Source of the DNA: Streptomyces sp. CG4
GTDB taxonomy: Bacteria > Actinomycetota > Actinomycetes > Streptomycetales > Streptomycetaceae
Direction: 5' to 3'
DNA length: 64,000 nt
Assembly (NCBI RefSeq): GCF_041080655.1
Contig: NZ_CP163525.1
Location: 9,300,001 to 9,364,000, forward strand
Of the stretch, positions 25,550 through 34,377 are shown in pieces. The position numbers were made by a program, and so were the translations under genes. Numbering within the stretch: the first letter of the stretch is position 1; the number at the start of each line of letters is the position of its first letter. The notes below the pieces were generated by a model that ran no database searches, was not told where the DNA came from, and worked only from the letters and a program-made list of their open reading frames with translations.

Positions 25550-26977
25550 TCACACGTGCGGGCGGTGACCGCTTTCCTGGTGCGGGAACGTCTGGTCCGC
25601 TCCGGGCAGCGTCGGCTTCGGCAGCGTCGCCACCTCCTCCTTCGCCTTCTCCAGCTGCTCCGCGGTGTCGTCGGGGAGTTGGGGCGCGTCGGGACGGGCG
25701 TCGCTGAAGCGGAAGGCGGTGGTGAGGTCGCCGAAGGTGGCGCGTCGCCAGTTGCTGATGTTCGGTTCCGCCACCCCCGTGAACCGTTCCAGGAACTGCA
25801 GGGCCGAGGTGTGGTCGAAGGCCTCCGAAGCGACCCAACCGCCCACGGTCCAGGGTGAGATGATGATGGCCGGGACGCGGAAACCGCCTCCGATGGGCCG
25901 GCCCTGGACGTACTCGTTCGCCGTGCCCGCGGGCGGGGTGGGCGGGGCCACGTGGTCGAACAAGCCGTCATTCTCGTCGTAGTTGAGGATGAAGGCGGTC
26001 TTCTGCCACACCTTGGGGTTGGCCGCGATCGCCTCGATCTTCGAGGCGACGAAGTCGGCGCCGGCGGCCGGGAGATAGTCGGGGTGCTCCGACTGGTAGC
26101 CCGTGGGAATGAGCCAGCTCACGGCAGGGAGACGGTCGTTGCGTGCGTCGTCCTCGAAGGTGCCCTCGGGCTGCGGGCGTACGCCGCGCTCGTACAGCTC
26201 GGAGCCGGGCCGCGCCTTCTGGAAGGCGGCGAACTGTTCCAGCAGGTTGCAGCCGTAGTCGTCGTCCTGCTGGTACACCTTCCAGCTGACGCCGGCCGCC
26301 TGGAGGCGTTCGGCGTACGTCGTCCAGCGGTACGGCGTGGGCGCGACGTTGCTGATGATCGGGCCGCCGTGGGTGCCGGCAGGGTCGATCGTGCCGGTCA
26401 TCCACATCAGGCGGTTGGGCCAGGTGGGGCCGAACACCGAGCAGTAATAGTTGTCGCAGATGGTGAAGGCCTCGGCGAGCGCGAACTGGAACGGGATGTC
26501 CTCGCGCGTGTAGTAGCCCATCACATAGGGCCCGTTGACGCCGTCGGCCCTGCGGTGGGCAGGCAGCCACTGGTCCATCCTGCCGCCGTTCCAGGCCTGG
26601 TGCTGTACGGCCCAGGCGTGGCTGGTGGACGGGATGGCCTGCGCGCTCGACTTGTGGGTGTCGAGGTGGAAGGGCAGCAGATAGCCCTTCGGGTTCTTGG
26701 CGTCGGGCTGGTAGAAGACCGAACGCCCGTTGCCGAGCCTGAGAGCGTCCGGGTCGCTGAAGCCCCGGACCCCCGACAGGGTGCCGAAGTAGTGGTCGAA
26801 CGACCGGTTCTCCTGCATCAGCATGACCACGTGCTCGATGTCGCGCAGCGATCCGTTCGGGGGCGGCCCGGCGGCGACGGCCTTCTGGATGCTCGGCGGG
26901 AGGAGGGAGAGAGCCGCGGTGGCGCCCAGCGCACCGGCGGCCGAACTCAGTAGTCTACGGCGTGTCAACTCAGCCAT
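25550..26977 (-). CDS. Tat-secreted alkaline phosphatase/phospholipase C-type phosphoesterase
   Basis: 475 residues. Tat signal: TRRRLLSSAAGALGATAALSL. The phosphoesterase domain has the family hallmarks IEHVVMLMQENRSFDHYFGTL (metal and nucleophile region), FTICDNYYCSVFGPTWPNRL, FILNYDENDGLFDHVAPP and FRVPAIIISPW. Members hydrolyse phosphatidylcholine or other phosphomonoesters and diesters outside the cell. It lacks the two C-terminal DUF756 domains of the long PLC form, as do other members of about 470 residues. AAAGG lies before the ATG. Next to a PHO-box-linked phosphatase, suggesting phosphate scavenging; only one GTTCA-like unit is seen upstream here, so PhoP control is not supported. 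Confidence 0.88.
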   Translation of the reverse strand: MAELTRRRLLSSAAGALGATAALSLLPPSIQKAVAAGPPPNGSLRDIEHVVMLMQENRSFDHYFGTLSGVRGFSDPDALRLGNGRSVFYQPDAKNPKGYLLPFHLDTHKSSAQAIPSTSHAWAVQHQAWNGGRMDQWLPAHRRADGVNGPYVMGYYTREDIPFQFALAEAFTICDNYYCSVFGPTWPNRLMWMTGTIDPAGTHGGPIISNVAPTPYRWTTYAERLQAAGVSWKVYQQDDDYGCNLLEQFAAFQKARPGSELYERGVRPQPEGTFEDDARNDRLPAVSWLIPTGYQSEHPDYLPAAGADFVASKIEAIAANPKVWQKTAFILNYDENDGLFDHVAPPTPPAGTANEYVQGRPIGGGFRVPAIIISPWTVGGWVASEAFDHTSALQFLERFTGVAEPNISNWRRATFGDLTTAFRFSDARPDAPQLPDDTAEQLEKAKEEVATLPKPTLPGADQTFPHQESGHRPHV

Positions 26978-27116
26978 GACGGCCCTTTCTTGAGCGGGAC
27001 AAGCGCTCCGGAGTGACGGCCGGCCCGACGGAAAAGCGGGCCACCGACCATCCTTCGCTCGGGCCGACAGGGCGCATCAGGCAAACGCCATGAACATGCG
27101 ACCAACGCGCGGGAAG

Positions 27117-27154
27117 GGCTTGGCCAAGCCGTGATATTCAACGCCCGGGCGTTG
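27117..27154. promoter_or_regulatory. Two perfect palindromes upstream of the phospholipase gene
   Basis: GGCTTGGCCAAGCC (27117-27130, 14 bp) and CAACGCCCGGGCGTTG (27139-27154, 16 bp) are both exact palindromes, 8 bases apart, about 140-175 bases upstream of the phospholipase start. They look like operator sites for dimeric regulators; no regulator gene is adjacent. Confidence 0.45.
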
Positions 27155-27234
27155 CACCGATGTTGCCGTGCGTTGAGAAACGCTGGCTGCTACACGGATG
27201 GCCCCCGCCCTACGTCATGGCAAAGCAGGTGAGG

Positions 27235-27278
27235 GGCGCCGGGACCATCGCCCTGGTGTGGTCGACCGTCCCGGCGCC
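27235..27278 (-). terminator. Probable terminator of the acid phosphatase gene
   Basis: GGCGCCGGGAC (27235-27245) pairs with GTCCCGGCGCC (27268-27278), an 11-bp perfect stem with a 22-base loop, just downstream of the phosphatase stop. Confidence 0.5.
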
Positions 27279-27305
27279 GTATCCCCGCACGGGGGCGGGC
27301 TGCCG

Positions 27306-28874
27306 TCAGTGGTCGCCGCGTGGGCGGGTGAGGGTGAAGCGGTCGACCGGGACGAGGTCGCCGTAGGGTCCGCTGACCGTGTAGTAGGTGACGTGGATCG
27401 AGGTCGTGCCGCCGGGACGGCCGGGGTCGACCTCGAAGGCGGCGAAACCATAGGAGTGCTCGGCGTCGCGTACCGCCGACCAGGGGGCGTCCTCGAGGAC
27501 GTAGACGGGCGGGCGTTTGCCGGTCGCCGGGTCGGCCGGGCCCACCTTGGTGATCACCCGGCACTGCGGGGTGGGGAAGAGGAGCTGGTTGGAGGGGGCC
27601 GAGGTGCCGCCCCCGCCGATCACCATGTGCACGGTGCCCCTGGTGGTGTCGACGGCATGCGTGTCGGTGGCGGCCGGGATTGGCGTGCGGGTGTCGTTGG
27701 GCTGCTGGCCCCGAAGGGGGTGCGAGCGCTCGTAGTGGTGCTCGTGGCCGCAGACAACGAGGTCGACGCCGTAGCGGTCGAACAGCGGCACCCACTCCTC
27801 GCGGATCCCGAGGTCGGCGCCGTTGAACTTGTCGGCGGTCGAGATCACCACCTGGTGCATGCACACCACGAGCCAGTCGATGTCGGGGTTCGCGCGGGAG
27901 GCGGCGAGTTCGGTCTCCAGCCAGCGCTTCTGGGCGCCGCCGGAGTAGCCGTGGACGTAGGAGTTGCCGGCGTCCTGGAAGGCGACGTCGTCGTTGTTGA
28001 GGCTGATCACCCGTACGGAACCCGCGGTGAACGCGTACCACAGTCCGTGCAGTTCGGTGTCGGCGCCCGCGTCGGGCAGGCTGAAGTAGGTCTGGTAGGC
28101 GCCGTAGCCGATGGGGCCGTTGCCGAGTTCGTTCTCGTGGTTGCCGGCGGCCGGCATCCACGGGCGGTGGCGGGCCGAGCGGGAGTTGTTCTCGAACCAG
28201 TCGGACCAGGTGCGCACCCGGTCCGTGGCCAGGTTGGCGTAGCAGAGGTCCCCGTTGACCAGGTGGAACAGCGGGGCGATCCGCTCGACCCCGGCGGTGG
28301 TGTCGCCGGCGGCGGGGGAGCCGAGGTTGTCGTTGACGTAGATGCCGCTGTCGTTCTTCTTGCCGAGGGTCGGTGTGCCCTGGTCGCCGAAGCTCGTGAA
28401 GGTGAACGCCGAGCGGCCGCGCGGTGCGGTGCGCACGCTGCCGAACTCGGCCTGCGCACCCTCGTGTACGGCGGCGTAGACATAGTCGGTGTCCGGCCTG
28501 AGGCCGCGCGTCCGAGCGTGGTGCACCTGCACCTCGGTGCCCGACTTGGCGTCGCGGTACGTCGTGGTCTGCGCGGCGACGGTACGGCCGAGACCGCCGG
28601 CCGGGGTGCCGAGCAGCACACGTGGCCGGGACACGGACGCGGTGGTGTGCCAGGAGACCACGACTTCACGGGAGGCATCGGCTCCGAACTGCAGATGCAG
28701 CCCCGCGACCCGCGGTGCCCCCAGTGCACCCGGCTTCTCCCACAGCACCGGGCTCGCCGCAGCGGGCGTCGCACCGGCCAGCCCCACCGCACCGGCCAGC
28801 CCCGCCCCCGACGCACCCGCCAACAGTGCTCGTCTGCTGGGGCCTGAACGGACAACAGAGTCAGGAGTGTTCAT
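27306..28874 (-). CDS. Tat-secreted purple acid phosphatase-type metallophosphoesterase
   Basis: 522 residues. Tat-like signal SRRALLAGASGAGLAGAVG. An N-terminal fibronectin-like domain (VVVSWHTTASVSRPRVLLG; DYVYAAVHEG) precedes the metallophosphoesterase core with metal ligands in FGDQGTP, NGDLCYANL, AAGNHENEL, VVCMHQVV and VVCGHEHHYERSHP, the five-block pattern of purple acid phosphatases. It releases phosphate from organic esters outside the cell. ATG 28874 is preferred to 28910 because the signal peptide begins there. A PHO box lies 21 bases upstream, predicting PhoP activation under phosphate limitation. Confidence 0.93.
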   Translation of the reverse strand: MNTPDSVVRSGPSRRALLAGASGAGLAGAVGLAGATPAAASPVLWEKPGALGAPRVAGLHLQFGADASREVVVSWHTTASVSRPRVLLGTPAGGLGRTVAAQTTTYRDAKSGTEVQVHHARTRGLRPDTDYVYAAVHEGAQAEFGSVRTAPRGRSAFTFTSFGDQGTPTLGKKNDSGIYVNDNLGSPAAGDTTAGVERIAPLFHLVNGDLCYANLATDRVRTWSDWFENNSRSARHRPWMPAAGNHENELGNGPIGYGAYQTYFSLPDAGADTELHGLWYAFTAGSVRVISLNNDDVAFQDAGNSYVHGYSGGAQKRWLETELAASRANPDIDWLVVCMHQVVISTADKFNGADLGIREEWVPLFDRYGVDLVVCGHEHHYERSHPLRGQQPNDTRTPIPAATDTHAVDTTRGTVHMVIGGGGTSAPSNQLLFPTPQCRVITKVGPADPATGKRPPVYVLEDAPWSAVRDAEHSYGFAAFEVDPGRPGGTTSIHVTYYTVSGPYGDLVPVDRFTLTRPRGDH

Positions 28875-28894
28875 GGCCGCCGATTCTCGTCGGG

Positions 28895-28928
28895 AGCCGG
28901 TGAACGGCACGGTGAGATCCGGGTGAAC
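28895..28928 (-). promoter_or_regulatory. PHO box (PhoP-binding direct repeats)
   Basis: Read on the minus strand: GTTCACCCGGA, TCTCACCGTGC, then after one extra base GTTCACCGGCT. These are three 11-base direct-repeat units of the Streptomyces PhoP consensus (GTTCACC-like); the outer two match well and the middle one partly. Located just upstream of the acid phosphatase start. Confidence 0.75.
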
Positions 28929-28959
28929 GGAACGTCAAGTGCGACATCGGCAGCCACAT

Positions 28960-29215
28960 GCGAGCCGTGCCGGCGGAGTGCGTGCGAGGGCCGGGGGCGA
29001 GCCGCCGCGCGACGAGGTACCGGCGGTGCTGCGGGCGGCAGAACTTACCCGTATCTGGCGGGAATTGGCGGTGTGGTCGTCGCGCCAGGTCACAGACGAG
29101 CCAAGTCTAGTCCAAATAAGGGAGGCTCTTTCCGGATTCCGGACATCATCGTCGCAAACCGGCCAGCGGCGAGTGAACCGAGCGTGGACCGCGGGCCCGA
29201 TGGCGCACACCGTGT
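28960..29215. other. Intergenic region between acid phosphatase and S1 protease
   Basis: No gene is supported. An AT-richer patch at about 29100-29150 (around AAATAAGGG) may carry the protease promoter. Confidence 0.35.
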
Positions 29216-29419
29216 GTGACGCCCGTCGTGGGTACGCGTGCCCGGCGTGCCGAGATGGCTGCGGCGGGGCACCGGCCGTCGCACCCCACGCCCGGCCGGA
29301 TTGCTTCCTTGTTGTGGCGGGCGGGCGTCGCCATACTCGTCGCGCTTGGCATGGCCACGTCTGGCCTTGGGGTCGGCGTCCCCGTGCCTTCCGTTCCTCC
29401 GGCCCCACTCGTCGAGTGA
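29216..29419 (+). CDS. Possible small single-pass membrane or secreted protein
   Basis: A 67-codon frame from GTG (or 54 codons from ATG 29255) encodes one hydrophobic helix, SLLWRAGVAILVALGMATSG, after a positively charged region, then GVGVPVPSVPPAPLVE. The shape is that of a small membrane or signal-peptide protein, and it ends 28 bases before the S1 protease start. No ribosome site is visible at either start and no family is recognised, so it may be chance. Confidence 0.25.
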   Translation: MTPVVGTRARRAEMAAAGHRPSHPTPGRIASLLWRAGVAILVALGMATSGLGVGVPVPSVPPAPLVE

Positions 29420-29447
29420 GCGGGGCAACCCCCACAGGAGGCTTCAC

Positions 29448-30524
29448 ATGACGCAACGCCGCACAGCTCTCACCACCCGCGCGCTCACCGGAGCGAGCGT
29501 CGTGGTCCTCACGGCCGGCGCCGCACTGCTCCCCGGTGCGGGCTCGGCCACGGCCGCTTCCGGCGCGGCCACCCCGGCCGCGGCCCGTGCCGCGTCCGCC
29601 GCGGCCCTCGTCGCACGACTCGGCGACCGCGCCGCCGGTTCCTACTACGACGCCGCGGCCCGCCGCTTCGTCGTCAACATCACCGACTCCTCCGCGGCCG
29701 ACCAGGTGCGCGGCACTGGCGCCGTTCCCAGATCCGTGCGCTACTCCACCACCCAACTCCGCAGTGTCCTGAGCACGTTGACGCAGCGGGCCCGGACCGC
29801 CGGTACCGCGTGGGCGATCGATCCTCGTAAGGACAAGGTGGTCGTGACCGTCGACCCGACGGTCACGGGCGCCAAGCGCACCCGACTCAACACCGTGGTC
29901 AAGTCGCTCGGCGACAGGGTCGTAGTCCGTCGGGCCGCGACCGCGTTCAAGCCGCTCATCGCGGGTGGCGACGCGATCTGGGGCAGTGGTGTGCGCTGCT
30001 CCCTCGGGTTCAATGTGTCGGTGAACGGCGCGCCGTACTTCCTGACCGCCGGTCACTGCGGCAACGCGTCCTCGACGTGGTCCGACTCGCAGGGCGGCGG
30101 GGAGGTCGGCCAGACCGTCGACTCGCACTTCCCCGGCACCGACTACGCCCTGGTCCAGTACGACGACTCCGGCAGCGACCACTCGAGCGCCGTCGACCTC
30201 TACGACGGCGGTAGCCAGCAGATCACCCGCGCCGCCGATGCCTACGTGGGTGAGTCGGTCCAGCGCAGTGGCAGTACCTCGGGCGTCCACGGCGGGACGG
30301 TCAACGGGCTGGACGCGACCGTGAACTACCAGGAGGGCTCGGTCTCCGGGCTCATCGACACCGACGTGTGTGCCGAGCCGGGCGACAGCGGCGGTGCGCT
30401 CTTCGACGGCGACGCGGCCATCGGGCTGACCTCGGGCGGCAGCGGCGACTGCTCCTCCGGTGGAGAGACCTTCTTCCAGCCGGTGCCTGCGGCGCTGAAC
30501 GCGGAGGGCGCCACTCTTCCGTAG
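29448..30524 (+). CDS. Secreted S1 family serine protease (streptogrisin/alpha-lytic type) with propeptide
   Basis: 358 residues. Signal peptide RALTGASVVVLTAGAALLPG; a propeptide of about 150 residues (YYDAAARRFVVNITD, VRYSTTQLRSVLSTL, AIDPRKDKVVVTVDPTVTG) typical of the alpha-lytic protease pro-domain that folds the enzyme; then the mature protease from about IAGGDAIWGSG. Catalytic triad: His in FLTAGHCGN, Asp in GTDYALVQYD, Ser in EPGDSGGALF. Two cysteine pairs are in the usual places. AGGAGG 6 bases before ATG 29448 sets the start. Followed by a strong terminator, so a single-gene unit. Confidence 0.95.
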   Translation: MTQRRTALTTRALTGASVVVLTAGAALLPGAGSATAASGAATPAAARAASAAALVARLGDRAAGSYYDAAARRFVVNITDSSAADQVRGTGAVPRSVRYSTTQLRSVLSTLTQRARTAGTAWAIDPRKDKVVVTVDPTVTGAKRTRLNTVVKSLGDRVVVRRAATAFKPLIAGGDAIWGSGVRCSLGFNVSVNGAPYFLTAGHCGNASSTWSDSQGGGEVGQTVDSHFPGTDYALVQYDDSGSDHSSAVDLYDGGSQQITRAADAYVGESVQRSGSTSGVHGGTVNGLDATVNYQEGSVSGLIDTDVCAEPGDSGGALFDGDAAIGLTSGGSGDCSSGGETFFQPVPAALNAEGATLP

Positions 30525-30560
30525 GCGGGGGTGCTCGTATTTCCGTGAGCAACTCGGGAT

Positions 30561-30595
30561 GCCTCAACCGGCCTTCGTACGGGGCCGGTTGAGGC
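30561..30595 (+). terminator. S1 protease terminator
   Basis: Perfect 13-bp stem, 30561-30573 with 30583-30595, 9-base loop, 37 bases after the stop. Confidence 0.85.
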
Positions 30596-30702
30596 TCTCT
30601 CCTTCACAGGGGTCGGCAGATGACCCGTAGGTGGCTTCCGAGCCCCGCCGTAATCAGGTTTAGTGATAGCCCTGTTGCACGATCACACGGGGAGCGGAAC
30701 CG

Positions 30703-32358
30703 ATGCGCGAGCGCGGGAACAGGGAAGCCACCGAGGCCAGGGAAGGCCGCGCTGCCAAGGCTGCGTCCGCCGGAGATGACCTGCGACAGCACAGCCTGCT
30801 GGCCCTGCAGGCGACGGTGGGCAACGCCGCAGTCGTGCAGCGCCTGCGCCGGACTGGCCATCCGGGCGCCCAGGAGGAGCACCTGCACAGCGCCGACTGC
30901 GGTCACCAGCCCGATGAGCAGGCAAGGGTGCAGCGCTCCGCGGTCCGAGAGGTGCTCGGCAGCGACGGTCGCCCGCTGGACGAGACCACCCGCACGGACA
31001 TGGAAGCCCGCCTCGGCGCCGATTTCGCGGATGTCCGCATCCACGACGACGCTGCCGCGCGCGCGTCCGCCGCCGCGGTCGGCGCCCGCGCCTACACCTC
31101 CGGCAGCCATGTGGTGATCGGCGACGGCGGGGCGGACAAGCACACCCTCGCCCACGAGTTGACCCACGTCATCCAGCAGCGTCGCGGATCGGTGGCAGGC
31201 ACGGACAACGGCGACGGACTGCGGATCTCGGACCCCTCGGACCGCTTCGAACGCGAAGCGGAGGCCACCGCGACCCGGGTGATGGCCGCCGCGGCGCCCC
31301 GTCACACCGCGGACCACGCTCCCGGTACGACGCAATCCGTTCCGGCTGTTCCCGCGGCGGCGGTCCAGCGGACCGTCATCGTAGGCGGCGCACAGGTCGG
31401 CGATCCGCTTGAGTTCATCAAGGAGAACGGGCTGGACTACCTCCTCACCAGCACGGGTGAGCAAGTGCTGCGCATCGTCACGCGGCCGGCCTTCAACTCC
31501 GCACTGGAGGCGAGGGACGGCGAGGAACTCGTCCTTGAGGTCGGCCGGATCGCCGCGATGATCGACTTGGTCCACTCGATCAACACCAGCGGAATCCTGG
31601 GCCGCAGGGCGCTCACGGAGCAGGGCATCGCCCACACCGGGTCGAACGACCGCGGCGACAGTACCGCGCTGGCGGTGAACGTCCTCGACGCAAGGACGGC
31701 GCACAGCTCCGCCCAGATCCAGGACGTGGTGACGAATTCGCTGACGGAGCCCAACAACGGCAGTTTCAGTGTCGCCATGGAACGCCCCGTGGACGATGAC
31801 ATCATCCTTGACGAGATGGCCACGCTGGTCGATGACGGCACGCTGTCCGAAAAGGACCTCGCAGACATCCATCAGGCCGCCGGGGGCGACGAGAGCCTGA
31901 TCAGGGGGCTTGTTTCGGCCATGGGGCGCGAACGGCTCTCCGAGGCCCAGGGCAGAACGGTGGAGCAGTACGTATCGCTGCTTCAGGAACGGACACAGAA
32001 CACGGCGATGGCGATCATCAGCAAGCCCGGCTCCGATGTCGCGACCCTCTCACCGGGCCTGGGGGCATACGAGTCCGATGTGCCGTCCGACAAGATCCCC
32101 GCGGGCGAGGGCGGCTTCACGTCCCTCATCCTCCCCGCGTGGTTCGAGCCGTACGGTCCCCTTCTGATGACACAGCCATGGCCGGAGGGAGTCGCACTGC
32201 GCTTTGCCGGGACCAAACAGATCACTGCCCACTACCGGGCCAAGGGCCGGGACTGGCCCGTCACCGTCGACGCCCCGGACTACGGCTCCGAGATCGAACG
32301 ACAACTGCGCCAGTTCCAACTGATCGCCACACACATCCTCAAGATCTCCAGCCTGTGA
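30703..32358 (+). CDS. eCIS core-domain (DUF4157) protein with an unknown C-terminal region
   Basis: 551 residues. Residues about 98-165 are the DUF4157 domain: MEARLGADFADVRIHDDAAARASAAAVGARAYTSG followed by the metalloprotease-like HELTH at 151-155. The domain is a marker of proteins tied to extracellular contractile injection systems and of polymorphic toxins. The N-terminal SLLALQATVGNAAVVQRL segment is also typical of this group. The remaining 350 residues match nothing I know and could be a toxin or effector, or its carrier. No sheath, tube or baseplate genes are in the window, so it is orphaned here. No signal peptide. A small hairpin overlaps the stop. Confidence 0.82.
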   Translation: MRERGNREATEAREGRAAKAASAGDDLRQHSLLALQATVGNAAVVQRLRRTGHPGAQEEHLHSADCGHQPDEQARVQRSAVREVLGSDGRPLDETTRTDMEARLGADFADVRIHDDAAARASAAAVGARAYTSGSHVVIGDGGADKHTLAHELTHVIQQRRGSVAGTDNGDGLRISDPSDRFEREAEATATRVMAAAAPRHTADHAPGTTQSVPAVPAAAVQRTVIVGGAQVGDPLEFIKENGLDYLLTSTGEQVLRIVTRPAFNSALEARDGEELVLEVGRIAAMIDLVHSINTSGILGRRALTEQGIAHTGSNDRGDSTALAVNVLDARTAHSSAQIQDVVTNSLTEPNNGSFSVAMERPVDDDIILDEMATLVDDGTLSEKDLADIHQAAGGDESLIRGLVSAMGRERLSEAQGRTVEQYVSLLQERTQNTAMAIISKPGSDVATLSPGLGAYESDVPSDKIPAGEGGFTSLILPAWFEPYGPLLMTQPWPEGVALRFAGTKQITAHYRAKGRDWPVTVDAPDYGSEIERQLRQFQLIATHILKISSL

Positions 32359-32569
32359 GAGCCCGCTGACAGCAGGCTCTCCCGATCGGGCTGTCTCCTG
32401 GCTGAACCGGGTGATCCGGCTCTGTGACGAAGCGTGCCTGGTGGGCACAGTCCAAGCGACGATCACCAACGAACGGCCCGAAGGCGAGATCCGCTGGAAA
32501 ATGGTCGGGCATCAGCACCGCGGATGCATCACGATCGACTGAGCGAAGAATTCGACGATCCGCCCCCGC

Positions 32570-33127
32570 TCAGAACTTCCACCGCGTGTGAGTGAAAAGC
32601 CCATCGCGCCGACCGAAGCCGTACGCCGTCTCGGGGACCACCGCGAACACGACCACGTCCCCCTTTCGGATCCCGTCCCCGAACCCATGGAAGGTGCCCT
32701 CGGGCGAGGTGATGTGTGCGCCGTACTTCGCCTCGTACGCCGCGATGACCTCCTCCAGCACGGCCGGATCGGCAGCCGGCTCGGCCTGACCCTCGACGAC
32801 GAGGTCGAGCCCTTCGCTGAGTGAGTTCGTGCCGGTGGTCAGCGCGCAGTGAGCGTGATGAGCGAGGTTCCTGGCCTTCTGTTCGCCTGGGCCGGTGGAG
32901 AAGTACAACACCCCGTCGTGCCAGGCGGCGATCACGGGGGTTACATGCAGCCGGCCGTCGGGCCGCACCGTGGACACCCAGAAGATCTCGGCGGCCGCCA
33001 GCCGGCGCTCGGCCTCGGCCCACTCGGTGGCGGTGACCTCCGCTGCACCCGGGCGGGGATTGAGCGCGGAGCTGTAGCGAGCATCCAGCTCGGACGTGGG
33101 CTGCTTGGCGGATCCTGTGGTCGGCAT
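32570..33127 (-). CDS. Pyridoxamine 5'-phosphate oxidase-like (PPOX) flavin protein
   Basis: 185 residues from ATG 33127, which has GGAGGAG upstream; an ATG at 33253 lacks support. Split-barrel flavin-binding fold: LAAAEIFWVSTVRPDGRLHVTPVIAAWHDGVLYFSTGPGEQKARNLAHHAHCAL, LVVEGQAEPAADPAVLEEVIAAYEAKYG and VFAVVPETAYGFGRRD with HTRWKF at the end. These proteins use FMN or F420 to reduce or oxidise small molecules, or bind heme. The arrangement is that of F420/FMN-binding general PPOX proteins. Cytoplasmic; substrate unknown. Convergent with the eCIS gene. Confidence 0.85.
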   Translation of the reverse strand: MPTTGSAKQPTSELDARYSSALNPRPGAAEVTATEWAEAERRLAAAEIFWVSTVRPDGRLHVTPVIAAWHDGVLYFSTGPGEQKARNLAHHAHCALTTGTNSLSEGLDLVVEGQAEPAADPAVLEEVIAAYEAKYGAHITSPEGTFHGFGDGIRKGDVVVFAVVPETAYGFGRRDGLFTHTRWKF

Positions 33128-33316
33128 ACCGCTCCTCCTTCCTCTCTCCCATGAAGACCGGCTGCCCGCACCGAATTCATCGCCACGCCGAAAGATGGGA
33201 AAATCTTGGTCGTCAGGTCTGCCATCCGAGGGTCCGGAAGACCGTCCGTGCACCGCGCGCTCCCATACGACCCCGCATGTCCCGGGATCCCGCTGACTCC
33301 TTGGCGATCGCCGATG

Positions 33317-34366
33317 TCACCTTGTTCGGCTCTTCTCTTGACCGAGGGCGCCGGCCTCGCGGGGCTGACGGCCGGTCACCACCGGATGGTGCTCCAGCCA
33401 CGCGTCGACCACGGAGTATGCATGTGCTCGGACTTCGGGGCGGGAGAGGAAGACATCGTGACGGGCGCCGGGGATCGGTACGACCGTGGTCTCGTCGCCG
33501 AGGCAGCCGGCCCAGCGGGCGATCTGGGTGACGTCGAGAATGAGGTCGGCCAGGTCGCTCGACTCCGAGTAGTGGCTGGAGAAATGACTCCGGTCCGAGC
33601 GCAGGATCAGCGAGGGGACGCCGATGTGGAGCCCGAGGTGCAGGGCGGCGTGGGCGCGTCGGACGGCATTGAGCCAGCCGACGGTGACCGGGAAGCCGCT
33701 CAGGGGTTTGAGTTCGAGGTCGAACTCCCATTCGCCGTTGCGGCTTTGATGCAGCGTGTCGCCGTAGACACTGGTCGGGACGGCGAGCGCGCGCATGGGA
33801 GCCGCCTTGGCCGCCACGCGCAGCACCTGCGTGAGCAGGCCCCGCCGCATCGCAGTGCCCTGCAGATCGAACCAAGGGCTGTTCAGGACGACACCGGAGA
33901 TCGGCTCGGTGCGGCCGGCCGCGCGGCGGCGGTCGAGCCACAGCGGCAGGATCAGCCCGCCGGTGGAGTGGGCGGCGAGGAGTACGGGCACGTCCCCGTG
34001 CTCCTGGACGATGGCCTCGACGGCGAGGTCGAGTTCCCGGTCGTAGAGGGCGAGGTCACTGACATAGTGCGCGGTCTGCCCAGGGCGTCGGGCGCGGCCG
34101 CACTTGCGCAGGTCGAGGGCGTAGAAGGCCAGGTGGCGCCCGGCGAAGAAGTCGGCCAGCTCGGTCTGGAAGAAGTAGTCGGAGAACCCGTGGACATACA
34201 GGACGGCTCCCCGCACAGGGAGCGGATCGTGTCTCTCGCCACCGCCCGGGTCCCGGCGGACCAGGACCGCGGCCGCGGTGCCCTCGCCGTCGGGGTCCAC
34301 GCCGAGTTCGAAAGTGTGCTGGTGATAGCCCTCGAGCAGGTCGGGTTTCCAGTTGAGTGCAGGCAT
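33317..34366 (-). CDS. Alpha/beta hydrolase (serine aminopeptidase S33/monoacylglycerol-lipase type)
   Basis: 349 residues. VRGAVLYVHGFSDYFFQTELADFFAGRHLAFYALDLRKCGRA is the start of an S33-type alpha/beta hydrolase; the nucleophile elbow is LLAAHSTGGLILPLW (GxSxG variant AHSTGG), and GARHDVFLSRPEV carries the catalytic His. GGAGACCCTCC precedes the ATG. Third gene of a minus-strand operon with a flavin monooxygenase and a damaged SDR; in similar operons a Baeyer-Villiger monooxygenase makes an ester that such a hydrolase opens. Cytoplasmic. Confidence 0.88.
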   Translation of the reverse strand: MPALNWKPDLLEGYHQHTFELGVDPDGEGTAAAVLVRRDPGGGERHDPLPVRGAVLYVHGFSDYFFQTELADFFAGRHLAFYALDLRKCGRARRPGQTAHYVSDLALYDRELDLAVEAIVQEHGDVPVLLAAHSTGGLILPLWLDRRRAAGRTEPISGVVLNSPWFDLQGTAMRRGLLTQVLRVAAKAAPMRALAVPTSVYGDTLHQSRNGEWEFDLELKPLSGFPVTVGWLNAVRRAHAALHLGLHIGVPSLILRSDRSHFSSHYSESSDLADLILDVTQIARWAGCLGDETTVVPIPGARHDVFLSRPEVRAHAYSVVDAWLEHHPVVTGRQPREAGALGQEKSRTR

Positions 34367-34377
34367 GGAGGGTCTCC

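Noticed and set aside
26978..27100. PHO box before the phospholipase gene
   Set aside because: Only one GTTCA-like unit is seen; a PHO box needs at least two 11-base repeats.
27198..28847. 549-codon plus-strand frame opposite the acid phosphatase
   Set aside because: Antisense shadow, Gly/Val/Arg-rich without domains or ribosome site.
32411..32542. 43-codon ORF after the eCIS gene (VIRLCDEACLVGTVQATI)
   Set aside because: No ribosome site, weaker codon bias and no match; could be a remnant but not supportable.
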